The notes below the pieces were generated by a model. That model was not told where the DNA came from and made no database searches. It saw only the letters and a program-made list of their open reading frames with translations. Of a stretch of 64,000 nucleotides of DNA, positions 24,263-34,356 are shown in pieces; position 1 is the stretch's first letter; each line of letters starts with the position of its first letter. The position numbers and the translations under genes were made by a program. The DNA comes from Bagarius yarrelli (taxonomy: Eukaryota; Chordata; Actinopteri; Siluriformes; Sisoridae): the NCBI GenBank assembly GCA_005784505.1, contig VCAZ01000003.1, positions 6,327,510 through 6,391,509 on the forward strand. The letters are read 5' to 3'.

Positions 24263-24458
24263 CAATTTTTGTTGCCAAGTCTTTAGTCCATTCTAGAGTG
24301 GTTTAAATGCTCCCTTAGAGACTATCTATGTGAATGAGGCTAACAAAAGCGCCTTTCAATATCCGCCATCCTACACAGCCTCTCATCTGCCTTTAATTGT
24401 GACACTTGATGGAAGTCATTAAAGCTAAATGAGGCGTTCTTTATTTAAAGATCTTCAC

Positions 24459-24623
24459 CTGGGCAGACAGCGATGTTGCAGAATTTGGTCTGTTTCTCTG
24501 GGCCCACGCACTCGTCACCTCCAAACTGCGGTGGCTTGCAAGTGCGTGTGCGGTCCCGATATCCACGGCCACAGGTAGAAGAGCACAGACTCCATGGAGA
24601 CCACTCATCCCACGCACCATGCA
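24459..24623 (-). CDS. adgrb1: adgrb1 coding exon: thrombospondin type-1 repeat 3
   Basis: A 165-bp, phase 1-1 exon, acceptor TTGCAG and donor GTGAAG. It encodes a TSR from VHGAWDEWSPWSLCSSTCGR through RTRTCKPPQFGG and KQTKFCNIAVCPG. It carries the tryptophan ladder, the CSSTCG O-fucosylation consensus and six cysteines. It is nearly identical in motif content to TSR3 of mammalian BAI1, which in that protein takes part in binding the Nogo receptor (family knowledge). Confidence 0.96.
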
Positions 24624-25249
24624 CTGCAATCAGAGCGGCTAAGGGATGATTTATAGAGAGAAAAACACCGGTCCACACACCAAAATACATTCGCAAACAC
24701 AAACAAAAACAACCAAACCTTGAAATTATAACTAAAAAAAAATGTGCATATAATGTTTTTAAAAAATCACTACGTCTATTTGGATAAAACTCCGGGACAT
24801 GCAAACCACCACAAATGATGCAATCTGAGGGCTTGACTATTTTAATCATGTGAGGCAGGACTGCATATATGTTGGAATCGAATCTGTGTATGTCACAAGT
24901 GGGAGGATCGCTTTGCATATTTATGTAGATCTCAGTGGTGTTGAGACGTGGGTATGGACTGATGTGCACTTCTTTGTAGCTGAAGAAAGAGAAAAAGGGG
25001 TGAGGGGAATGGAGGGAGAAAGAAGAGGGAATGGAGAAGGAGACGCAGAGTGTCATGCCATGGAAAAAAAATTGGCATACTTGGTACATGTCATGCTTTG
25101 ATCTACTTCAACCCATTACTATCTGGCTGAGCAGTGGAGCTTAGGGAGACGGGGCCTCAGCTGGACAGTGGGTGTGTGGGTACTTGGCATTGGAGCTTTA
25201 GGAGGAGAGAGAGGCTGATACTGGAGAGGGCAGGGCCGGCTTCTCTTAC

Positions 25250-25414
25250 CTGGGCACACGGCGGTGTTGTTGCAGGGTCTCTGCTCGCGCAGTGGCCCGC
25301 TGCACTGAGTGCTGTACGAAGCTGACACACAGAAGCGCGTGCGACTCTGCCAGCCTTCGCCACAGGTAGCTGAGCACACACTCCATGGGGACCACTCCTC
25401 ACCCACAGGAGAGT
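25250..25414 (-). CDS. adgrb1: adgrb1 coding exon: thrombospondin type-1 repeat 2
   Basis: A 165-bp, phase 1-1 exon, acceptor TGGTAG and donor GTAAGAG. It encodes a TSR beginning DSPVGEEWSPWSVCSATCGE, with a WSPWS core, an intact CSATCG O-fucosylation consensus, RTRFC, and the stretch SYSTQCSGPLREQRPCNN that is close to mammalian BAI1 and unlike BAI2 or BAI3. It is the strongest single exon for assigning this gene to ADGRB1. Confidence 0.96.
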
Positions 25415-26659
25415 CTACCAGGGCAGGGTGAAAGGAACAGGAAAGGAAGTAGGGGGGGCAGGAAGAGGCAGGTTCATAAAGGGGCAGGAAAAAAGGGGCC
25501 GAAAAGAATTCAGGACTTCAACATGCAGGAACAGCTTTCTATTCTACAACAGCGAGAGGTGTCAAAACCCTTCAGCCTCTTTACATATCCAGGGCATCCA
25601 TCTCGGAACAAGTTGAATGCTTCTTTTCAGGATATGTCAAGTGAAATGGCTATTCGGCAGATGATTTTAGACACTGGTGATTTGCAGGCAATAGGGAAGC
25701 AGAGCGAGTGACAGAGCAGTCTGACAAAGCGCAGCTGATGGAGCAGGGAAATCATGGTGATCATGCAAAGGAGAAGGCAGGCTTAATTGTACAATAAAAT
25801 AGCATAAGATTTTCATCACTGCCCACTAAGCAGATGTGGATGGGGTGCTTGAAGAGCAAAAATATGTGCTTTCATGAGGATGTATTTGAGCTGTCAGAGC
25901 AAGGAATCAGGATATACAGAACTAGCTATGAAGTCTTGTTTAAAAAAAAATATCATTTCTACATCAAATCTTAGAAGTTATTCTCCAAAAGAAGTGCAGG
26001 GGAAAATCTATTTTACATTATTAAAATATAATTAAACACAACCATTGAAAGATACTTAAAATAAAGCCTTTTATTGCCCTCGCTGTCCTAGCCCTAATTA
26101 AGAGCAGTTAGTACATGCAATATTCAACATACCTCCATGCAGCCACTTATTTAACTGCGACTTAACCTCTAATTAGATGTATCAAGACCAGAACTTAGTA
26201 CAAAATAAATATCCATGCAGCCAGGAAAAAAGACAGCATGACCAGATCCAAGTAATGTGTTGCCTTTAATGGTTATGAAGTGGAGTTGTTAGCGCAACAG
26301 GCTCTTAAATATGCGAATAATATTGTTACATATTGATTCATAAACAAACTGCTGTCTTACTGTGAACCATGCCAAGACACATCACGGGACACACACATCC
26401 CACTCATATATCCAGACAAAATAAGGCCATAACCACATGCGCATCAAATATACACCCCTGAGTGTGTGTGTGTGTCAACGTGTGAAAAGTGGCCCAAAGT
26501 GTGTTAATCTAATTATGAGGGTTTAGGTTTCATGTTATATATGTTACCCGTCATGATTTATATATAACTTGGTTGGTTTTTCACCACCAGTTAATTATAC
26601 TACACTTCTGTGTGTGTAAGCACCCAAGCTGTAAAGGAGGCTGATGCCTGTATTCTTAC
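25415..26659. other. adgrb1: 1.2-kb intron between linker exon and TSR2
   Basis: No exon, repeat family or RNA gene recognised. A short GT run occurs near 26465-26475. Confidence 0.5.
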
Positions 26660-26764
26660 CTGTCTGAGGAGACTGCTGTCCAGCACGGCTCTTGTCCACA
26701 TCTTCTCGTTTGCGGCTGTCCGCCGATCGCAGGGATTGGCTACGAGACTTGTATCGGCCTTTGC
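26660..26764 (-). CDS. adgrb1: adgrb1 coding exon: basic linker between TSR1 and TSR2
   Basis: A 105-bp, phase 1-1 exon, acceptor CTGCAG and donor GTAAGA. It encodes GKGRYKSRSQSLRSADSRKR followed by EDVDKSRAGQQSPQT. This matches the mammalian BAI1 linker, which also contains SRSQSLRS and ends in PQTG before TSR2. In human BAI1 this linker is, as I recall, where MMP14 cuts to release a 40-kDa vasculostatin fragment. The motif is kept here, so the site may be conserved (inference). The segment is basic, polar and lacks cysteine, as expected for an exposed hinge. Confidence 0.9.
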
Positions 26765-27292
26765 CTGCAGGATGGGGTGGGGTTAGCGACTAGACTGGAT
26801 TTGCTATCGGACAGAGCTGTGCGTGACATTTCAACAGCATCTGCCATGCTTGGGGAACAGGGAAATACTGTTTACTGTGCTCGGTCCAAACAGAAGTGAG
26901 CACTGGATGTGTGCTTGTGATTTTTTTTTTTTTGCTCGGTTGTTTTACAATAGCACAGAGGTGTTGAGCAGATATTCTCTATTCGGTGTGTGTGTGTGTG
27001 CGTGTATGTGTGTGTAAATAATAAGGACAAATCTCAGTGTAATTTTTTTGAACAATGAAAAAGAAGAGTATGTTGGGCAGTTTTTGCATGCTGGTGTGTT
27101 GGAAGGCTGACAGGGTGAGATAGAGTGAGCGGTGGATGTAATATGAATGCAGACGAGGATCATGCATGAATGGAACACATATAAATGATAACATTTATAG
27201 CTGACCAACATGGAACAAGTAATGCATGACTTTTCCTTCACAATGAATTTGGAGTCCCTTTCATACAGTCAGAAAGTCTAAACTCTTCTTAC

Positions 27293-27367
27293 CAACGGTG
27301 GTGTCCTCCAGTTCAGTGTATTTCAGCGTGCTAAAAATCTTCACTTTAGATGAGTATTGGCTATAGC
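27293..27367 (-). CDS. adgrb1: putative extra 25-codon exon between TSR1 and the linker
   Basis: A 75-bp open segment with acceptor TTTAG and donor GTAAGA, phase 1 at both ends, so it fits in frame between exon 2 and the linker exon. Read in frame it gives YSQYSSKVKIFSTLKYTELE followed by DTTV. It has no cysteine and is not a TSR. I do not recall an equivalent in mammalian BAI1, where TSR1 runs straight into the SRSQSLRS linker. It may be a fish-specific or alternatively spliced cassette that lengthens the hinge, rich in Ser, Thr and Tyr. The support is frame, splice sites and position only; RNA evidence is lacking. Confidence 0.6.
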
Positions 27368-28889
27368 CTAAATTAAACAACAGACACAGAGAGGGGGGAA
27401 AAAATACTCTATGATTTTATTCAAGCTCACAGTGGGAAAAAACGAATCGTTCTTGTTTTAATTGGGTTGCCGGTACAAGACTGTACGATTATAGTGGTAT
27501 TTTAGGAGTTTGTTCTACACTTATAGAGATTGTTTCACTAAAATCTGTGCCTAAATTTAAATGTACTTAAATTGTGCCAAAATGTGTTATCCATGTCAGA
27601 TTTAATAACCCTAAATCACTAGAATAACACTAGGGTCATCGTGTGTATGCAGGTAGTCGCAGATTCAGATGCCACACCCAGAATGACATGTGGCACTTCA
27701 GAAGTTTTAAGATGGCATATGACTAGTTGGATCAGTGTTGCCCTTGTTGTCTTTAGTGTCTGCCTAAAAACAAAAGCTGTTATAATGTCATCTCTCTCTC
27801 TCTTTCAAAAAAAAGCTGTCATGATCAAAATAATGAGCATATCTAAGGTTCAGCTAAATACTGGATTTTTTTTAAATAATGTGAAGTTCAGGATAAAAAC
27901 TCTAAAAGCATATAGACTATACAATTACAAAGACCTGCCATAGAACAATTTCACCAGAAAATATCTTAGTATCTTTTCATGCTGTGCTGTCGTTCTTTTC
28001 CACCATAGTGTACTACATAAAATAAACAGGATACACAGTACAGTCACGTGTCAGCAAATAGGAATTAAATGTTGGGCTTGTGACGTCCTCACATGCAACC
28101 AACCCTGTGGTCGTAGTGCAAATAACAGGATTATGTCTATGGGTCTTAGGGTGGCAACCATAAATCTATAGAACATGTGTGTAAAGATGTGTACAGTTTT
28201 TTTTTGTGTTTTTGAGGTAAATACATTTTGCGCAATTTGTCCAGACTCGGTAGAAGGTGAAAACAATGCAACAAGAGCACGTTGTAGGCTTTATTTGGAT
28301 GTGTAATGTCTTTTATTTTGTATGCACAAAGAATTATTGTGTATCCCATTTGGTTTCAGTTTCTATTGGATCCTAAACAGAGACAAATAGACACATGGTT
28401 TTATGGATTTAAATAAATCTACTGTTGCATGCCAGTCTGTTTTTTAGGAACATTAACCGTAATTTAAACGAACTAGTTTTAAATGTCAGTCAGATGCCCT
28501 TCTTAAACAAAAAAAGCTGTTATGGTGTTCAGACCTTGTGCCGTAAGTCTGAGAGTTTGGCTACAGTTGACTAGTAGCACAGTAACATTTACTTTAGCAA
28601 ATTGCTATTTTTAATGACCTCATACCTAAAAGTAAATTATATATTCGTGCCTTTAACTCCCTTCAACACGCACCACAGCCTACATCCTGCTTACTGTACA
28701 GTTAAATAACTACACACACACACACGGTTACAAAAGTCATACACAGTCACACTTTAAAAGCTTTTTAAAGTTCATTCATTCGTGTCAGTTTTATTTTTAC
28801 TTTTTTGTATCACCTTCCTCGTTCCCCGTTTCAAGTTTGCCCTGTGTTACCAGATCGCTGTTTTTTATAGACTCCTTGATACTATTTGT

Positions 28890-29050
28890 GATAACTTGAG
28901 GACCTGGGTTCGATTCCCAGCTCCACCAAATCACCACTGTTGGGCCCGTGAGCAAGGCCCTTAACCCCCAATTCCTCAGTTGTATAACAAGGAATATTGT
29001 ATGTCGCTCTGGATAAGGGCGTCTGCCAAATGCTGCAAATGTAAATTTGT
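28890..29050 (+). repeat. tRNA-derived SINE, well preserved 3' part
   Basis: Has the Pol III B box in CTGGGTTCGATTCCCAGCTC, then CACCACTGTTGGGCCCGTGAG, CAAGGCCCTTAACCCCCAAT and the tail GTCGCTCTGGATAAGGGCGT then CTGCCAAATGCTGCAAATGTAAA. The tail resembles the conserved V domain of vertebrate V-SINEs (from memory). The 5' A-box part is missing or diverged. Confidence 0.85.
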
Positions 29051-29430
29051 AAATCCTGGAACTCATGCCTGTTTTTTTGTCTTTGTGACACGTTTGAAAA
29101 CGGTTTCTTTCTTCATTGAAACTGTTTGGTCTGCATTTGTGATCTCTTAAATTATTATCTGATCATATAAAATGTGTTGCAGCATCAAAAAAGTCTAAAT
29201 TAAATTTAAAAATTTGTCACAGGAATCAATAATCCCACTAAAGTGTGCGAAACTACAGTTAATGCCATCTGAGAACATTATTTTAAAACTTCTGACCAAA
29301 TATATTTTGTAAAAGGTGTGTTTTTTTGTCTATAACATCAAAATCTGATCAGAATCAGAAATCGTACAATGCATGCCAGCTTAAGGGACAGTGCAGTAAT
29401 AAAAAATACATAATTTTTTCCCCTTTAATT

Positions 29431-29439
<9 letters not shown>

Positions 29440-29482
<43 letters not shown>
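29440..29482. repeat. (CA)n microsatellite just inside the intron after TSR1
   Basis: About 21 CA units. Transcribed as a UG repeat starting 27 nt downstream of the TSR1-exon donor. Confidence 0.95.
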
Positions 29483-29485
<3 letters not shown>

Positions 29486-29508
29486 AACAAACACAAAGTA
29501 GAACTCAC

Positions 29509-29658
29509 CTATACAAGGTTGAGGGTTACAAGGACGGCCCTCTTCCAGCACTCCAGCACATGTTTCTGGAGGTGACTGACACACACGTGTCCGTGTCTGA
29601 ACACCACCCCCGCACTCACTGCTACACTCTCCCCAGTTCCCCCAGCTACTCCAACCTC
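29509..29658 (-). CDS. adgrb1: adgrb1 coding exon 2: thrombospondin type-1 repeat 1
   Basis: A 150-bp, phase 1-1 exon, acceptor CTCAG and donor GTGAGT. It encodes residues 242-292, one complete TSR starting GGWSSWGNWGECSSECGGG, with the WxxWxxW layered-tryptophan motif, the RTR arginine ladder and six cysteines. The tryptophan motif is the usual C-mannosylation site. The O-fucosylation consensus Cxx(S/T)CG is not met, because a glutamate sits where Ser/Thr is needed. A long UG repeat follows the donor inside the intron. Confidence 0.95.
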   Translation of the reverse strand, partial: EVGVAGGTGESVAVSAGVVFRHGHVCVSHLQKHVLECWKRAVLVTLNLV

Positions 29659-30060
29659 CTGAGATATAACACATAAACACACAATTAGCAGGTTTCCTGA
29701 AACAAACCCAATTTTTTTACTCCTAATTTTTATGAATTAAAATTGCAGTGTCATTTACAAGTCCCTGTCCAGCAGCGATGCCTCTCATTCTGTGATCTCA
29801 TTACAATAGCATAAAGATGTGAGAATGGGCCCATAAATACCAGTAAAATGTGACGCTCTGTGTCCTAGGCTCTCATGAATGTTTAATAGCAGACAGTGCC
29901 GCCTGTCTGCTGACACAGGCCCTGACAAATATGTATTAATCTGTAGGAATAATACATGAAGCCTGACCATATTCTGGCACAGACAATTTTAATTAATCGC
30001 AAAACTGTGTGGGACAACAGGAGATATAATGCACCCTCAGTGACCAAAAAATAAAGAGAA

Positions 30061-30101
<41 letters not shown>
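30061..30101. repeat. (GA)n microsatellite
   Basis: About 20 GA units with one interruption near the start. Confidence 0.95.
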
Positions 30102-30104
<3 letters not shown>

Positions 30105-31586
30105 AGAGATGTTTATATTAATGTTTTTGTGTAAATGCAAATTTAAATATTTAAAGAAGGGCCAAGCATGATTTTAGATACTTCGTGGATCCAGAGATCT
30201 TAATTTGTTCTTATTGGTTCTAAAAGGGGAAAAACACTATATGTTAATATATTAGCGGCTTTACCGTAAGCTAAAATATGATGATATGTATATAAAAGAG
30301 CCGTGTACACTGACTTTTAAAGAAAACATGGCCTATGTCTGTTAAACAAGCACTGAGAAGCAGCATCAATATCTATTTCTCTGTGCAGACTGAGCGATTA
30401 AAGACACACTGTTTAAATACGATGCTGGAATTGCTTTTGCGGCAGTTGAATTCACTTGTCCAACAACATAATTGATCCCAATCCATAAATGACCCGCTCT
30501 GAATGCACAATAAAACATTTAATCCATACAGCCAATGACAATGAGACAAAAATGAACCCTGACTGCTGCAGCCTGCTTAACCTCATCTGTGAGCCGCACC
30601 CGTTCCCCCGACCGATAATGCCGCTAGCAAACAGAATAAACAGCAAGCTCAGCCAATCCCTAGTGAAAACGGGGAAGGGTTTTAAGAACTGTCACATCTT
30701 CACAAGGGATACTAATGAAGTAAAACCTTCAGTGAGTGAAATAACCTTCAGTTTCCCTTCGGAATGATTTCAGGCTTATTTAAAACGAATGGGTCTTTTG
30801 AATAGCAGGAGAGAGTTGGCTAATACGATAGGGATGAGGAGGGGGAGGCTTTCTGTCAAATGAAAGCTCTCAAGAGAAATGAAAAAAAAAGGAAAACAAA
30901 CTCCATTTGGAGATAAGATTCTCTCCTCCGGTGAAAAATGGTCTGCGAATATGAACTTTTTTCGGCTCAGTAATCACAGTGTCGGCATAAAAAGGGAGGA
31001 AGAATAATGCAATGTTTTCTTTTTCTCACCCCAAGGACATTTTATTATGCCTTCAATAATTCACTGTGCTTCTCTTGCCCATTGGTACCGTCTGTAAATT
31101 TGGGCTTTCTGTAGTAGTAGTTTTTATCATCTTTAACATGCGTTCTCCTGCCTTTCTGTTTCCTCAGTGCATTTGTCCATTATTCATTCATCTCCTTGTT
31201 TATCTGCACCATGTTGCAGGGACCGTGTGGGTCATGCTGCTCATCATTTTGGCACTTGTGTCCTTTGGTGCATATGCATGGGTCCGTCCTGCTCAAATGA
31301 GTCTCAAAGTCACCTCTGCATCCCTTATGGCGTCTGGCAGAAGAGAGCTGAGACGAAGCTCTGGCTATGTATTGTTCTAGTATCTTTTATACTAGCACTT
31401 CTATACTAGCACTGTGATATCATTGGATCGTTCTGTGTTAGATTTGTGATAAAAATAAGATCAATGGTTTAGACATATACAAGGCTTTTGTGAGCCAAGT
31501 ACTAAGAAGCTAAAAGAAAATTTAAGCAGGTTCTCCAACACACAGCTACTTTCAACAACCAGAGGACAGTTGCACACACAAACACA

Positions 31587-31589
<3 letters not shown>

Positions 31590-31665
<76 letters not shown>
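31590..31665. repeat. (TA)n microsatellite, about 76 bp
   Basis: Uninterrupted alternating TA; open frames on both strands here are repeat artefacts. Confidence 0.95.
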
Positions 31666-31668
<3 letters not shown>

Positions 31669-32635
31669 TGTACACACATCGACTTGGTCGATGCACACAA
31701 GTGGTTGAAAGACAAAAAGGAGAAGGCGGTGAAGTGGGAGCAAGAAGAGCTATGATGGGAAATGAAGAGAGGAACAGAATGAATCACAGATGCCTACACT
31801 AGATGAAATGCAAAATAAATGCAAAATACATAATCTTCTGCATCACATACACATACATACAAGTGGCTTTTCTATAAAAATAGACAAGAAAATATCATGC
31901 GGATTTCTGTTTTTCATCCTCTGAAGAAGTAGATTAATAAACTGCATGTAGACTCCTTCAAACTTCCTCTCTTTCCAATTTTCTCTCTTTCACCTTTTTA
32001 CTGGAAAAAGCTTCCAGGTCTAATCCACTGTTTCCTCTGTATGTGTGCCTGCGGTTTCTATCCTGCTCAAGATAAATATTTGAGCAGCTGCACCTGCACA
32101 ATCGCATGCTGTCGATTAATCTTATCCCAGAGGGAGAAAGTGAATCCCAGTGCTGCTTTCATGTCTACATGTCTCTTTCTTACACTTTACCTTCCACCTC
32201 AAATTTTGAAAACTTTCCCAAACAGTGCAGGACCCGGGAAAGCAACCATGTGCTCCACTAGGAAATGCTCAACGCTGTCACATGTTTTGTTTCTGTTCTT
32301 CTGAAAGCAGTTGGAAAAGAAACAAACTGCCATCTTTTCATGAATATCATTCTGTTTGACGACAGACATGGAACTTGGACCTGAGTAGCTGAGAAATTGT
32401 CAGGATTAAAAGTTACATGAGTTGCCAGATAAGAGATTTAATGCTTTTATTACAAAAATGTAACCGCTTATATAGATCATCTTTGGAATAAACAGATAAA
32501 AACAAATACCAATAAAGACCTGGACTGGAAGTACAATTTTTTTTTTATGTTTAATGAATGAATTATACAGATAACGATTACCGAGCAGGTTAGGATACTG
32601 TATGTTCCGAAAAAAAGATTGTATTGGAAATACTT

Positions 32636-33435
32636 TAGGGTTGCCAAATTCTGGGAATATTCAAGACCGGAAACTTTCTATGGGAATAAATGATAATATA
32701 TGTGAACTGGAATATTCGGAATTTAACCAGGAATATATAAGAATTAACTGAAAATATGTGGGAATTAACAGGAATAAACTGGGAATTTGCAAAATTGCAG
32801 GTTAACCTAAAAGGGGGAATTTTCCTATTTTATTTTATCTTCTGGAAAAAAAATCCGCCAACATACAGACTGTAACGATTCCGCCCTCCCACCGCCAGAG
32901 GGCGCCGTCGCCTGAGTACTAACGATTCCGGGTTCAGTGGCGCATTATTTAAGTTGTACCATTATGCTAGCACATTGCAAAGTATTGTTTGCTATGCGAC
33001 ATACCGAGCGTTTGTGTATGTGTTCTGCTTCTCTGGTTTTTCATCGCTGCCTGTTTCTTGACTTTGCCTTTCTGCCTAACGTTTTGGATTTGTTTGCTCA
33101 CCTCATTTTGGATTACTGTGTACCGAACTTTGCTCGTTTTATGACTACTCTTTTAAACTGCACTTACTACTTTAATAAAGCTACTACCCGTATGATGGAT
33201 TCCTCTAAGCCCTCGTCATTACACAGACCCCCTTAATCATAATTTTCCAGGCTCTGAGAAGTCAAATATAGCTTTTTTTTAAGTTACTTGCATGTCACCT
33301 TATGAACAAAAATCTGTTGTATCTGTTAATACAGTTTCTATTAAAGTACTCGAACTTAAATTTTAAACAATTCAAATAAATTCCCACAAATTCCAGGAAC
33401 TTGGTCAAGTTTCCAAGATGAAGTTCCTATGGAGG
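32636..33435. repeat. older interspersed repeat, split by the solo LTR
   Basis: The left part (32636-32865) is built of repeated GGGAATTAAC-type words (GGGAATATTC, GGAATTTAACC, GGGAATTAACAGG, CTGGGAATTTGC). The right part (33229-33435) has AAATTCCCACAAATTCCAGG and AGTTTCCAAGATGAAGTTCC, the inverse style. The LTR target site lies between them, so the LTR inserted into this repeat. The family is not identified. Confidence 0.45.
32871..33223 (+). mobile_element. solo LTR, 353 bp, with 5-bp target-site duplication
   Basis: Starts TGTAACGATTCCG and ends CGTCATTACA, giving TGTAA...TTACA inverted ends, and is flanked by CAGAC on both sides (32866-32870 and 33224-33228). It contains a TATA-like CATTATTTAA (32943-32952) and an AATAAA polyadenylation signal (33174-33179) in the same orientation, as in a retrovirus-type or Ty3-type LTR. 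No internal coding region remains, as expected after LTR-LTR recombination. The word TAACGATTCCG occurs twice (32873 and 32920), and a CTCF-like motif lies at 32892-32905. Confidence 0.85.
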
Positions 33436-33698
33436 GTTTTTCACACCTTGGCGACCCGAATGGGTTTTTGTTTTAGTGCACAGAGCCAGTGGTCAAACAT
33501 TGAGCTTTCAGACAAGTAAACAGAAATATTTATTAGTAATTTTAATAAATCCAATTGGGGGTTGAAGTTGTCTCACAAAGCCAGACCTTCTGTAGACATG
33601 TATGTTTTGTTCAGCAGGAAAATGTAAAGTTAATACTTGGTAATCAATTCTGCATGTAACTGGAGTGCATCTTCACTCCAATGGTCTATATAATAAGT

Positions 33699-33870
33699 GG
33701 GAAGTGGTGGCTTAGTGGTTAAGCTGTTGGATTGATCCCAAAAAGACCGGGGTTCAATTCCCAGCACCACCAAGCCACCACTGTTGGCCCCTGAGAAAAG
33801 CCCTTAACCACCAATTTCTCGGTTGTATAAAAAGAGATAAATGTTAATAAGCGTGTATGCCAAATGCTGT
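33699..33870 (+). repeat. tRNA-derived SINE with A and B boxes
   Basis: The A-box region TGGTGGCTTAGTGGTTAAGC and B-box GGGGTTCAATTCCC are both visible, followed by CACCACTGTTGGCCCCTGAG and a diverged tail with GTATGCCAAATGCTGTAG. Confidence 0.85.
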
Positions 33871-34356
33871 AGAAGCAGAATAATTTATCAGTGAAGATTT
33901 AATTTTCAGGTGACTATAATCAACTAGACAAACAACAGTACGGAATTAAATAAAATTCACAAAGCCAGAACTTTACACTGACTTCAAAGCATCTTTTATT
34001 GGCCAAGATGACTTCTGACTGACACTAAAGCACTAAAACAACCAATCACAGAATGTTTTGTTCAGCATCAGGTTCAAAAATATATGGGCATGAAAATATA
34101 AAGTTAATGTCGCTAAAAAACAGAATAGCCTAAAAACAGAGATTATTTAGGTGTTAGTTATAGAGTCTATAATGTGAACATTACATCATTTACGCATTTG
34201 TATGTTATAGTGTTTTAGATCCTTTATAAAGCGCCAGCTTGCTATAATTGTTTATTTCCTCGATCATATTTCTTATAGTATTATCATAGAAAAACTTAAA
34301 AAACAGTGTTCGATCTGGCTTTTGTTCACAAATGAAAAATGTACTTAGCTTACTAC

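Larger units (their letters stand above)
27368..29508. other. adgrb1: 2.1-kb intron between TSR1 exon and the extra exon
   Basis: Contains a SINE (28890-29050) and a CA microsatellite at its 5' end (29440-29482). No other exon recognised. Confidence 0.55.

Noticed and set aside
24445..25089. 214-codon minus-strand frame starting upstream of TSR3 as a longer exon
   Set aside because: Only the last 55 codons are TSR. A clean TTGCAG acceptor at 24624 restores the phase 1 join, and the upstream part looks intronic.
28905..28922. Possible tRNA gene from the B-box-like GGTTCGATTCCC (similar at 33751 and 57669)
   Set aside because: The surroundings do not fold as a tRNA and carry the shared SINE body and tail; these are tRNA-derived SINEs.
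31461..31787. Tyr-Ile repeat proteins
   Set aside because: Translation of the TA microsatellite.
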